A stretch of DNA of 64,000 bases from Archegozetes longisetosus (Eukaryota > Arthropoda > Arachnida > Sarcoptiformes > Trhypochthoniidae), in contig JAEMBT020000004.1 in the NCBI GenBank assembly GCA_018873245.2, forward strand, positions 4,078,573 through 4,142,572, given 5' to 3'. How positions within the stretch are numbered: the stretch's first letter is position 1; each line of letters starts with the position of its first letter. Both the position numbers and the translations under genes were made by a program. The notes under the pieces were generated by a model. The model was not told where the DNA came from and searched no databases. It worked only from the letters and a program-made list of their open reading frames with translations. Positions 10,251 through 19,281 of this stretch are shown here, in pieces.

Positions 10251-10739
10251 ATGAATGATAAATACATAGAACACAAAATATGTCTTTCAGAGAATCAAAA
10301 GAAAAATTTAGGTAAAGCAATAAATAATAAAAAGTCTCTAATTTTAAGATTAAGTAAAAATAGTTTGAATGGAGATATTCCTATTTTGTTAACCAATACA
10401 CAAAAATGTAATATTGATAAAGCTATTAAAAATAAAACTGGAATTGAGTTAAACTTATGTAATGCACAATTACAAATGTTGAAAAAACATGGTGGATTTT
10501 TACCTTTTCTTCCTTTAATTCTAGGAGGTTTATCTGCAGTTGGTAGCCTAGCAGCAGGAGGATCTCAAATAGCTAAGGCAGTTAATCAAGCAAAAGCTAA
10601 TGAGAGACAGTTAACAGAAACAAAAAGATATAATGAAATGATAGAGAATAAAATGTTTAGTGGTAAAGGGCTTTATAAGAAATGTGATAAATGTCATGGC
10701 AAAGGACTTTTTTTAGGGAAAAGTCCTTACACAAATTGA
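10251..10739 (+). CDS. Capsid-associated protein with hydrophobic segment (pVI/pX-like)
   Basis: 162 residues. Two weak repeats (LGKAINNKKSLILRLSKNSL and IDKAIKNKTGIELNL) precede a hydrophobic stretch, GGFLPFLPLILGGLSAVGSL, around residues 80-99. A helical segment and a GKGLYKKCDKCHGKG tail follow. Position and layout resemble adenovirus-type minor or membrane-active capsid proteins found just before the protease in Polintons; this is inference. The GKGL pieces near the end may be protease-cleavage-like sites. The start lies in AATAAATG. The last 49 bases overlap the protease start. Confidence 0.6.
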   Translation: MNDKYIEHKICLSENQKKNLGKAINNKKSLILRLSKNSLNGDIPILLTNTQKCNIDKAIKNKTGIELNLCNAQLQMLKKHGGFLPFLPLILGGLSAVGSLAAGGSQIAKAVNQAKANERQLTETKRYNEMIENKMFSGKGLYKKCDKCHGKGLFLGKSPYTN

Positions 10740-11125
10740 AACCTCTATCAAACTTTGATTTAGATAATATGGCAAAAGAGTTGAAAATAAAAAACTTTAG
10801 AGGAGTTTTTATGAGAGATACATTACCTCATAAAATTAAAGAAAAAGAATGTGGTATTGTTAATTTAGATTCAATTAAAAATGATGGAACACATTGGGTT
10901 TGTTATTATAAGGATAAAAATAACAAGTACTATTTTGATTCTTTTGGGTTAGATCCTCCTAATGAAATTCAAAACTATTTAGGAGATAATATTTTAATGA
11001 CTACTTTTCAGATTCAAAAACTTGGAACAAATTATTGTGGACATTTATGTTTGAGAGTATTACATGAACTTAGCAATGGTCATTCTTTTCAAGATGTAAT
11101 TCTAACTCTAATAAATGATGGATGA
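10691..11125 (+). CDS. Adenain-like cysteine protease (capsid maturation)
   Basis: 144 residues, intact. It has the C5/Ulp1-like catalytic set: His in GTHWVCYYKDK, Asp in YYFDSFGLDPP and Cys in TNYCGHLCLRVLH, preceded by an oxyanion-loop candidate after the strand. NFRGVFMRDTLP near residue 36 is characteristic of Polinton proteases. This enzyme would process capsid and core proteins during maturation. The ATG at 10691 is preferred because it sits in GATAAATG and overlaps the upstream gene by 49 bases. The stop overlaps the next gene's start. Confidence 0.88.
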   Translation: MSWQRTFFREKSLHKLKPLSNFDLDNMAKELKIKNFRGVFMRDTLPHKIKEKECGIVNLDSIKNDGTHWVCYYKDKNNKYYFDSFGLDPPNEIQNYLGDNILMTTFQIQKLGTNYCGHLCLRVLHELSNGHSFQDVILTLINDG

Positions 11126-11576
11126 AGGAAATATATATTATGATTTTGATACTATTCGAACAAATAGTATTATAGCAAATGATACTTCTGTTAAACTTGA
11201 AGGTGATTTAGAATTAACAGGTAATTTAAAAGTTAAAAGTATAGTGGAAGAGAACTCAAAACGTATAATATTTGACAGAGAAATAGAAGTGAAACCTAAT
11301 TCAGATATTGAAATTGATTTTAAATCTATAGAAACTGAATATTTTTATAATATGTGGATCATATTCAATAAAGGAGAATATTTTTATCAAAATCAATTTA
11401 TTTATAATAAGAATAAAAGAAATAAACCAAAAATATTATATTCAACAACTGACAAATATTTGATAGAACTTAAAATTTCTGAAGAAAAGAGCAATAAGTT
11501 AATGATAAGATTTAAGGGAAATACTGACTTAAGTTTGATAACTTCAATGAATATAAAAATTACATTAGCTAACTGA
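11115..11576 (+). CDS. Beta-rich Polinton protein of unknown function (fibre-head-like)
   Basis: 153 residues beginning at ATG 11115 in AATAAATG, overlapping the protease stop by 11 bases. The N-terminal part has short strand repeats (VKLEGDLELTGNLKVKS), then many alternating hydrophobic strands ending SMNIKITLAN. The pattern suggests a small beta-sandwich such as an attachment head, but no family is recognised. The frame is intact. Confidence 0.5.
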   Translation: MMDEGNIYYDFDTIRTNSIIANDTSVKLEGDLELTGNLKVKSIVEENSKRIIFDREIEVKPNSDIEIDFKSIETEYFYNMWIIFNKGEYFYQNQFIYNKNKRNKPKILYSTTDKYLIELKISEEKSNKLMIRFKGNTDLSLITSMNIKITLAN

Positions 11577-11607
11577 AATTATATGTTATAAATATAAAGC
11601 TAATGCA

Positions 11608-12998
11608 ATGAGTTATTTATATATTTTATTACTTATTATCTGTTTTACTCAAAATGAGTCATCAAACGTAAGAGAATATGATGACATATCTGAGATAAAC
11701 TATAAGGTGTGGAGCAAAAGTTATCTTACTTGGACTTTTATCAATCATCCTAAAAACTTAAATAAAGATCATAAAAATGTAATCTACTATGAGTTTTTAG
11801 GTGCGTTCCGAGCATGGGAAGCGATTTCACATTTTAAGTTTGAGTTTCTGCACAATAATACTGGAGCCGATATTGTAATAAATTTTATACCTCCTAACCA
11901 TAAATTATTTGAAGGCGATACTTATTTTAGAACTGAAACATTAGCACACGCTTTCTTTCCAGAAAATGGAGATATTCATATGAACAATAATATTAATTGG
12001 AGTTTAAGTTTCTATCCAGAACCTAATACTTAATAACATGTTTTATGTTATACTTCATGAAATTGGACATTCTTTAGGATTAAATCATATAAATAATCCT
12101 GACTCTATAATGTATCCTTCTTATATTAATAAAAGTTATGATGCATTCAATTTTACTTTTAAACCTGAATCATTAGATGAAAAATTAATTAAAACAATGT
12201 ATTCAGAATATCATACTACTAGTACTATAACTTCTACAACAACCTTATCAACTAAAACCACTGTAACTACTGAAACAACTAAGATAAAATATGATTCAAG
12301 TACTCCAAAAACAGAGACTGAAGAATTTTACCCTGACTTCTCACTTTGTAAATATGATAATGAGATTGATTGGTGTAATAGTGATGATTTGATTTTCAAT
12401 CTTATTTATGATATTGAAGGATATCTATTTCTTTATAAGAGTATTGATTTTTGGATGTATACAGATCATACTGGTATTAAAACTAGAAAGTTTAATCATT
12501 ATGATTATTGGAATGGTGTTAAATGGCCAGGATTAATTTCAATTATACAAATTGATAAAGATTTTGTACTATTTTATGAAAAATTTGCACAAATACTTAG
12601 TTGTAAAAGAGGAAATGAATTTAGAATATTCTAAAATGAACATTACTAATAGAGTTCATGGTGTATTTTACAATCATACATCTGATACTCTTTACTTATT
12701 TTCAAGAGAAACCCCTAAAATCTATTACAAGCTTATCAATGCAAGAACTAATAAAGAAAAAATGTTAATTAAACCAATTAGTTTGTGGAAAATAGATATC
12801 TTTGATTATGATGTGGTATTCAGTAGAAGTAATATTGTTTACTTTGTTAAGAGAAATATGATTGATTACTTTGACTTTACTTTAGATATGTTAGTCAAAG
12901 GGGTTGAGTTTAAGGATTTGTTTCTGAGAGATCAGTGCAAAATATTACCTTTGGTAAATGATTTGATAAGAGAAAACTTTGATTCAAGGTTAATTTAA
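11608..12998 (+). pseudogene. Matrix metalloproteinase (matrixin) cargo gene, two frameshifts
   Basis: Secreted zinc endopeptidase of the MMP family. The N-terminus is a signal peptide (MSYLYILLLIICFTQ). The catalytic domain follows directly (YLTWTFINH), with no propeptide or PRCGxPD cysteine switch. The zinc site HEIGHSLGLNH is near 12059 and the Met-turn SIMYP near 12105. A threonine-rich linker (12210-12290) leads into a hemopexin-like domain. Frame changes occur near 12028-12036 and near 12615-12635; the three open parts are 11608-12033, 12038-12634 and 12552-12998. It sits immediately after Polinton genes on the same strand but lacks the TAAATG start, so it looks acquired. Granuloviruses also carry MMP genes, a precedent for capture. 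Confidence 0.82.
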
Positions 12999-13141
12999 CG
13001 AAATAGTTTTATTAACTTTGAGATAAGATAATAAAAATAGCTTTGTTGCATAGAGATTTTTTTTTGTTATACGTGACTTCTTAAAGAGTAATAGAGATAA
13101 AAACTTTTTGTTTATGAAAAAAGAAAAAAGTACTGAAATCA

Positions 13142-13166
13142 GGGACGGGGCGGGACGGGACGGGAC
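13142..13166. repeat. Short CGGGA pentamer repeat
   Basis: About four to five copies of a GGGAC/CGGGA unit in otherwise very AT-rich sequence, directly upstream of the heat-shock element at 13175. It might be a GC-box-like promoter element or a simple microsatellite. Confidence 0.6.
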
Positions 13167-13174
13167 AACTTTCA

Positions 13175-13194
13175 CTTCTAGAACCTTCTAGATA
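13175..13194 (+). promoter_or_regulatory. Heat-shock element (four alternating NGAAN/NTTCN pentamers)
   Basis: The bases read cTTCtaGAAccTTCtaGAt, which fits inverted NTTCN/NGAAN units with correct spacing: TTC at 13176, GAA at 13181, TTC at 13186, GA at 13191. HSF trimers bind three or more such units. It lies about 15 bp upstream of a TATA box and about 70 bp upstream of the ATG at 13263, the normal arrangement of an inducible heat-shock promoter. Confidence 0.6.
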
Positions 13195-13202
13195 TGATAA
13201 GC

Positions 13203-13214
13203 TATAGTATATAT
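13203..13214 (+). promoter_or_regulatory. TATA box of the 13263 gene
   Basis: TATAGTATATAT lies between the heat-shock element and the ATG at 13263, about 50 bp upstream of the start codon. That leaves room for a short leader. Confidence 0.5.
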
Positions 13215-13262
13215 GAACATGCTTTTCATAGTAGAGTTGCTTTCTGCCTTTGTTCATATTAT

Positions 13263-13583
13263 ATGTCAAATAATAACGGAGCTAAAAGAGTATTAAATTT
13301 TTTAGATGAATGTACTAAATCTATTCCTTCTGAAATTGACGATATTCAACGAAAATGATATCAACTTAAAATAAAAAGAAGCCGTGTTTTGGAAAACGTA
13401 AAGAAGACGAAACAACGCATTAAACTTCAACATGAAAAACTGGTATTTTATGAAACTGAACTTGATGCTATCAATCTTAATATTCAACAATATGAATGTA
13501 TGACACGTCAGCCTATTGTAAATCATCCTCATATGAATCAATATATGGATCAACCTGACGATGATGAAACTGATATGAAATAA
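13263..13583 (+). pseudogene. Small coiled-coil protein with one in-frame TGA, behind a heat-shock promoter
   Basis: The ATG at 13263 (MSNNNGAKRVLNFLDEC) opens a frame interrupted once, by TGA near 13356-13358. It then continues in the same frame to a stop at 13583, giving 106 residues if read through. The second half is a heptad-rich coiled coil (KKTKQRIKLQHEKLVFYETE) ending in an acidic tail (DQPDDDETDMK). The TGA follows CGA AAA, so a CGA-to-TGA change is an easy explanation. No family is recognised. It is beside, but not clearly part of, the Polinton. Confidence 0.5.
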
Positions 13584-14164
13584 TTCTTTGTATCTTTTAA
13601 TTGGTTGATGAGAAATAAATAATTTTTGTCTAAAATTTTGAGTTCGCTTTTCATTTTGTGATAATATGAGTGTATTATAAATTTTTCAAGAAATTATGTG
13701 TCCAACGGGTACTGTTATCCGAAAGGGGATGAGATGGGAGGGCACACATTTTACACTTTTTTTTATGTAATATTATCTGATAAAGTAGTTGGACGTTATC
13801 TTACTTGGACTTTTACCAATAATAAAGGTAATGTATTTTTATTTTTATTTTGATAAAATTACACAAGTTTATCTAAATTATATAAAATAAATATAATTAA
13901 TAAAATATACATATATTATTAATATAATACTTATAATTTGTTTTCAAGGTAATTTTTTCAGGCCTGAAAATTTGTCCTTGATATATGAACATATTATATG
14001 AATATTATAATTTTATTGTTTAAAGAAATTCTTTTTATTATTAATTGAAATAATTTTAGTGTTTAGGAAATTATGTGAAATATACATTTTTTTGGTAATA
14101 GAGAGACAAAAATCCGTCCTCAAAAACTGTACTAAAAAATAGTCCTCAGTACACCCACTTACTA
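13584..14164. other. AT-rich spacer with a relic of a second MMP copy
   Basis: No gene is seen. One segment (13795-13820) matches the MMP gene at 11720-11745 at 25 of 26 bases. It reads GRYLTWTFTNNK and is followed by a splice-donor-like AAAGGTAATG. This looks like an exon relic of another, intron-containing MMP. Confidence 0.45.
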
Positions 14165-16039
14165 CTATAATTCAACCTTATTTGATGCATTAAAATTATT
14201 TGCATTGTCTTTAAATTCGTTAGTACTCTTGCAAACGTTTACTACCTTACAATTGGAATCAATTTTCTCATAACTTCCTAGTACTGTTCCCCTATTAACG
14301 ACTTTCGACTCGTGGCTGAAATTAGATACTGGAACTACCAACTCGCCATTCACTGAATCGGCTATTGTATTTGGAATATACAACTTATTGTTCCTATACT
14401 GCTGAACGTCAGTCGTGACCATGCATGAAATATGCTCTAATCTGTTTTTGTTACCTGCAGTAACTTTTATTATTGTTGTCGAACGGGCTGGCAATTCGAC
14501 ATCTTTGGCTAAATGAATAGCATTTCCCTTGCTCTTTATGCATACTTTACATGGGATAACGATTTGGTCAGATTCATTATTTAATTGTTGACCAAAAGTA
14601 TAAGCCTTAATTGATAAGTCAATTACTCCCTTGAGCTTAAGGTTTACATTATTGCCGATGAGAAGTTGCGCGGGCGCTATTTGGACCACTACTGCATCAA
14701 CGTGAATGAAAGCCTTTTTGTTTTCTGAATCAGTTATAACTAAGGGAACATGAGCTTTGCCTACTGGCACTAATTCATTAGAGTTGACAGCATTAATTTT
14801 TCTTCCATCATACTTTACAATTTTTAGCCCTGTTTGCGCAACAAAGTCTTCACGTATTATGGTAATCGTAGCCGCGCTGTCAATAACTGCTTTTGTTTTA
14901 TGACCACAGACTTCAACATCTGCGTAAATTATATCAGCCCTTTCTCCATATACAGTACGATCGTGCATCACGCCATTACACATCTCATTGCCGCGCTCAT
15001 TAGTGTTACTACGCTCTTTATTAGCATTTGACCTATTCTCTGTTCGATCCTTGCGTTCTCTGCAGTCCTTAGCGATGTGACCCACTCGTGCACATACAAA
15101 GCACTTAGGTTTACCAGAAGGTGAACGGGTTTCATCTCTCGGATTCGGTTTATAACGAGTACCAAATCCATGAGTTGGTCTGTTATTTTCTCGAAAATTG
15201 CCGTTTTGAGGTCTAAAATTAGGAGGTACTATTTGGCCACTGGCTTTAAGTATTTCAGTCATAGCTTCAGTGAACGTTTTTGTCATACTTTCCATTGCTT
15301 AAGTGAAATCATTCGCCTTCTCTTCTGTTTTATTACTCAATTTTTCTTTTGAGGTGTATTCTGTTTTGAGTGAAGTATCGTCTGCCATGTAATGTGCGTG
15401 TTCTCGGGAACTAGATTCCATTTTCAACCCCTTCTCGACAAGTTTAGCTTTATCTAAAAGTTCATCAAAGGTTTTGGGTTGATACGGCAGCACATGTGCC
15501 GCTATTTGAGGCAATAAGCCATCGAGAGTTCGCTCAACTCTTTCTTCTTCATCTGTATGATTATCGGGATCCAACCGATTAAACATATTCCTCATTTTGA
15601 ATATATAATTAACAACGGTTTCGTATAAACCTTGTTTACATCGGCGTACTTTTTCGCGCAAGTATGCCTTATGGCCCGAAGGCAAGAAGTCTTTTCTCAT
15701 CATTTTTATGACTTCCTCATAAGGCAATGGCTCTTCTCTGCTTTTGATATTGATTTGATACCAAGCCCGAGCGGGGCCGAGCAGGTGAGCACCCAATCGT
15801 TCGCACATTTTTACAGTACCCCAGCCAGCTCCACTGGCTGCGTACTCATACTGTTCAAGCCATTCCTCTAAATCTTGATTCGGTGCATTACTGAACGGTG
15901 CGATTCGCACTTGTGTCGAAGACAACAGTCTTGCAGACAAAGAGTCACTAAATTTGTCTAATTTCTCAGCGATAGTTTCTTTACCGCTTTCATCAATATT
16001 TTCAGTACTGGAGCCACTGCTAACATGACTTACAGGCAT
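14165..16039 (-). pseudogene. Gag-protease polyprotein with an in-frame TAA
   Basis: The first part (16039 to 15299) is a retrotransposon gag: LEEWLEQYEYAASGAGW, GPARAWYQI, LREKVRRCKQGLYETVVNY and a C-terminal linker. TAA at 15299-15301 then interrupts, and the same frame continues through a zinc knuckle CFVCARVGHIAKDC (near 15095). A retropepsin-like segment AVIDSAATITIIRE (near 14890) follows, continuing to 14165. The active site reads DSAA rather than the usual DTGA/DSGA, so it may be inactive. The stop could be a nonsense mutation or a gag readthrough stop. No RT domain follows. Confidence 0.8.
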
Positions 16040-16431
16040 TGCTATTAATTTAGATTTTAATAGCCCTCAATTCAAGTTCTCTTTGCACATTTTTAAATTA
16101 GCAAATTTGAAATTGAAAAACGCACTGAAAAGCTCTCAAACTCAACACTTAATGGTGTAGACCGTGAAACAACTGAGCTATTTCGGTTATTCAATTCGAT
16201 AAATGGAGTTCTAAGTAGCCATCAATAGCTTATACTCAAACAATATATTTAAAAGTAACCGCTCTGCAGTTTAGCTTCTGATAATAAGTTCTCTATAACT
16301 TATTAGCTAAACTCTCAATAATTCGCTTCAGAAATGAATCACTTACTTTTCAAAGTTTAGTCGCTTCCAATTGAGTCCAAAAATTCCGATTGCAAGTCTT
16401 AAATCTTCCGTCAGTTGATTTGTGATTCGTT

Positions 16432-16450
16432 GATCCTGTCGCGGACGCCA
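16432..16450 (-). other. Primer-binding site, tRNA-Arg-like
   Basis: On the minus strand the sequence reads TGGCGTCCGCGACAGGATC, two bases from the LTR end. It begins with TGG as expected for pairing to a tRNA 3' CCA. It resembles the tRNA-Arg sites of mdg1/412-type elements from memory. Confidence 0.55.
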
Positions 16451-16451
16451 A

Positions 16452-16919
16452 TGTAAGTGAAACTGCCTCTTTGGATTGAGTACACTGCACTTTTCTTTAA
16501 TTTCGCACACTTAGTAAATGAACACAACACTGTATAAAATTGCTTTATTGAATTTCACAAAAAATGTACATTAGAACAGCTATTCTCGAGCTGGACACGA
16601 ACACGAACTTCCCTTTCCTCAACTCAAACGTCTCCTTAAATACGTTTGAAGTTGAGGCCAAAATCATGTGTTCATCGAACAGTGTTATTTGCTGATCCAT
16701 TGTTGCTGACCAGCTACGTGACCAGCTACATGATCAGCTATAGGAAATCAAAGATCACTTATTGATAAGTGACCAATGAATTGTTTACACACGTATTTCT
16801 GAATCCGAAAATAGCCCGGATTCAGAAAAACGTTTGTTTATAGTTCTAAATTTAGACAGGACCTTGAGTCCTATCAATAACTGATAACTTGTGAGTGCGA
16901 AATATTTTATGCACTCACA
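16452..16919 (-). repeat. Single long terminal repeat (about 468 bp)
   Basis: The ends are TGTAAG... and ...CTCACA, giving the canonical TG...CA on either strand. A minus-strand AATAAA lies near 16543. The right end has an 8-bp inverted pair GTGAGTGC/GCACTCAC. The boundary at 16452 is set by the primer-binding site. The boundary at 16919 is set by where RCBTB-like coding sequence begins. The partner LTR is not in the window. Confidence 0.55.
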
Positions 16920-16923
16920 CTAC

Positions 16924-17770
16924 TTTTCGCGAACCGATACCTGCCGTTACTTTTCTTGGAGTTGGCTAGTTAGTGGTTGAACCCGAACCAATTTGACCAC
17001 AATTATTCTGACTCCAAGCATAGACCTATCCCTCTTCTGTCAGTGCCAGAGTATGATGCGAACCACAAGCAATGTCAATAACTTCTTTTCCAATCAAATT
17101 TGAAGTTATCTGAATAGGAGTCGAGACTTGATTTGTCGAACCGTTTCCTAACTATCAATCAATAATTCACTGATTATAAAACTTTTCAATCAATCGAATA
17201 TGCAATTAAAGACGTGATGGTATCTGTTGTGACCCCACATGAAGATATCTCCAGAATCATTGAGAGCAACCACATGCGGACCACTTCCATACGCAAACTT
17301 ATAAATACCTTTTTTGCACAAGACATCGACTCTCCTTGGCTCAAGACTGCCAACAGTTACGCCTAAACCCAACATGAACTACAGTTAGATCCCAAGGCGA
17401 AGACATCATCATCTTTCGTTACAATTAAGGCTTCATTTCCAGAACAGCCAAAGACACACGCGATCCGTATGTTTGAGACAAACGATGGCTTCAACAGACT
17501 AAATATAAGCCACTTATCGATCAACGACATGATTATGTGATCCCTTAATAGCAATTCATAACCTCTTCTGCTTTCTATCATTTGAGACAATGAAGATATG
17601 GATTGAATTGAGCCATCATCCAATGGACTGTCCGTTTTATGGCTTAAATCTCTATTTGAGGCACTTATTGATTCGCAAAAGTCTTGATCTTCAGCCAAAG
17701 TTTCAGTGATATTACTAGTAATTTTATTGGTATTTTTAGACTTCTATTTTTATTTTTTCTTTTCAATAGA
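16924..17770 (-). pseudogene. RCBTB1/2-like RCC1-repeat pseudogene fragment
   Basis: The minus strand encodes RCC1 repeats of an RCBTB protein: KWLIFSLLKPSF, ACVFGCSGNEALIVTKDDD, then LEPRRVDVL and FAYGSGPHVVALNDSGDIFMWGHN. A 62-bp intron (17152-17213) is followed by another exon (GNGSTNQVSTPIQITSN, IACGSHHTLALTEEG). The exon contains two in-frame TAG codons. A one-base frameshift lies near 17370-17395 between NCSSC and LGLG. The 3' part ends abruptly at the LTR (16919). The BTB domains are missing. RCBTB proteins are ubiquitin-ligase adaptor-like; this copy is dead. Confidence 0.85.
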
Positions 17771-18409
17771 AATTTAATTTAATTTATTAATCGACAGCAA
17801 AACTAATTGTATTTTTATGTCTTGAGAGATCTGGAGATTTCATTGAAAACGAATAATACAGAATAGGCTCGAGAATTCTTATCGGAATCTAATAATGGTT
17901 TGGATGTTCTCATCGAATTCTCACATTCCATTTGGTTACTCAATAACAACAACAGCTCAAAGAACAATCCCATCAGCAGAATGGAAGCGCTGACAATCTT
18001 AATAGCAGTCAAGACATCGATAATACGAACACAAGTTTGTTACGGTATGAATCGATTCATTATTAGTTTATTTTCATCGTTTTTAAGTTGTTTCAAAAGT
18101 AATTTTTGCATTTTTCATATTTGTTATTAACTTTTTGTGTTAGAAATTGAAATTAGTTATGTTAACAAGTTTGCAAGTGTTCCTCATTTTGCTGTTGCCA
18201 TTGATATGAAATATGAAAATTGTGTTATTTAAGAACAAATTGCACCGCAATCCTGATCTAAAAGTTAAAATGAAATTATTGCGAAGTTCTGATGACTTAT
18301 TGTAAGTCAGTCATAAATAATGTGATTCTCGGAATTTCTATCTCTAGTTACATAAAGTTCATTATTCAGACAACTTATAAAAAGGGAGATAACATAACGA
18401 ATTTGATTG
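17771..18409. other. Spacer, no supported gene
   Basis: AT-rich sequence with a Gln/Asn-rich plus-strand stretch near 17950-18040, but frames are short and no domain is recognisable. Nothing firm is seen. Confidence 0.4.
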
Positions 18410-18411
18410 TA

Positions 18412-19279
18412 CAGGGTCCGGCATATGTTACGCAAAATTTTAAAAGTTTATTACAAAGAAATTACAAATGATATCGAATTCAAATAAATTGAATTTTATT
18501 CAGAAAAGTATAAAATTTAATGAATTAAGTTTTCAAAATGTTTTGCTTCATTAACCACTAAATGCTGAAGGCGTTCCTGAAAGGCTTCTTAGGCCTTTTG
18601 TCTCATGTCATCTGGGATAGCCGAAATGACTTCTTTTATGCGTTCTTCAAGTGGTTCCAGATTCTCAATACTTTATATATGTATATACACCATATATACA
18701 GTCATGAAAAAACCCAAAGTACCAACTAAATTTGACCTAGTTCCTTACTCTTTAGTTCGATTTTGATTTCAGAATTATTGTTTTTGAGTAATCATGGAAG
18801 GAATAATTTTAAAAAAAGTTTCAAAAATTCATTCTAGTAAATTTTTTACAACAGATATTTTATAACTCGAAAACTACAAGATATATTTCGAATTTTTCAG
18901 TTCTTTTTTGTAGAGCTGAGAAAATGAGTACACACGCGTTTCAGGAAATCTTTGAAAAATTACTCATTGAACCATGGTATTTTGTTAAACATTAATGTCA
19001 TCAATACAATAGAGTTAAAGTTTGAGAAGTTTATAAAATTAAGAGCTTCTGGAAAAAGTAAAGTAGAAATCAAACGGAGATTAAGTAGGAATAGTATTGA
19101 TTAAGTTAATATTTAACAAACTACAGCATTTAGTGGTTAGTGAATGAAAACATTTTGAAAACCTAGTTCATTAAATTTTATACTTTTCTGAATAAAATGC
19201 AATTTATTTGAATCCGATATCATTTGTAATTTTTTTGTAATAAACTTTTAAAATTTTGCGTAATATATGCCGGACCCTG
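18412..19279. mobile_element. Rearranged Tc1/mariner element with long inverted termini
   Basis: It starts CAGGGTCCGGCATATGTTAC and ends with its inverse, flanked by TA at 18410-18411 and 19280-19281, the mariner target duplication. The inverted similarity extends about 150 bp on each side. The left side carries the transposase C-terminus on the minus strand (IENLEPLEERIKEVISAIP, with one stop). The right side carries a helix-turn-helix N-terminal piece on the plus strand (ASGKSKVEIKRRLSRN). The two ends are therefore in opposite orientation, a fold-back derivative. Confidence 0.8.
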
Positions 19280-19281
19280 TA

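Larger units (their letters stand above)
1..13000. mobile_element. Polinton/Maverick (adintovirus-like) element, decayed, left end outside window
   Basis: This is a large self-synthesising DNA transposon related to double-jelly-roll viruses. The hallmark genes are all present: polymerase B (2-2856), chromodomain integrase (2853-3890), packaging ATPase (4441-5184), penton (8196-8922), hexon-like capsid (8952-10240) and adenain-like protease (10691-11125). Genes lie on both strands and are tightly packed. The left terminus is outside the window and I could not find a right terminal repeat, so the right limit near 13,000 is only where recognisable genes stop. Polymerase, integrase start, penton, hexon, fibre and one conserved gene are disrupted, so the copy cannot be autonomous as read. 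The ATPase, PLA2-like and protease frames are open. Confidence 0.93.
14165..16919 (-). mobile_element. Truncated LTR retrotransposon: one LTR, PBS, gag and protease, no pol
   Basis: Read on the minus strand, an LTR (16452-16919) is followed by a primer-binding site, a leader and gag-protease coding sequence ending at 14165. No reverse transcriptase, integrase or second LTR is found to the left, so the element is 3'-truncated. It directly abuts an RCBTB-like pseudogene at 16920. Confidence 0.75.

Noticed and set aside
14160..16924. CTAC at both ends of the LTR fragment as a target duplication
   Set aside because: The left edge has no LTR, so a 4-base match there is probably chance.
17815..18130. 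Opposed small frames between RCBTB and mariner
   Set aside because: They have no start context, domain or splice support; probably chance in Asn/Gln-rich sequence.
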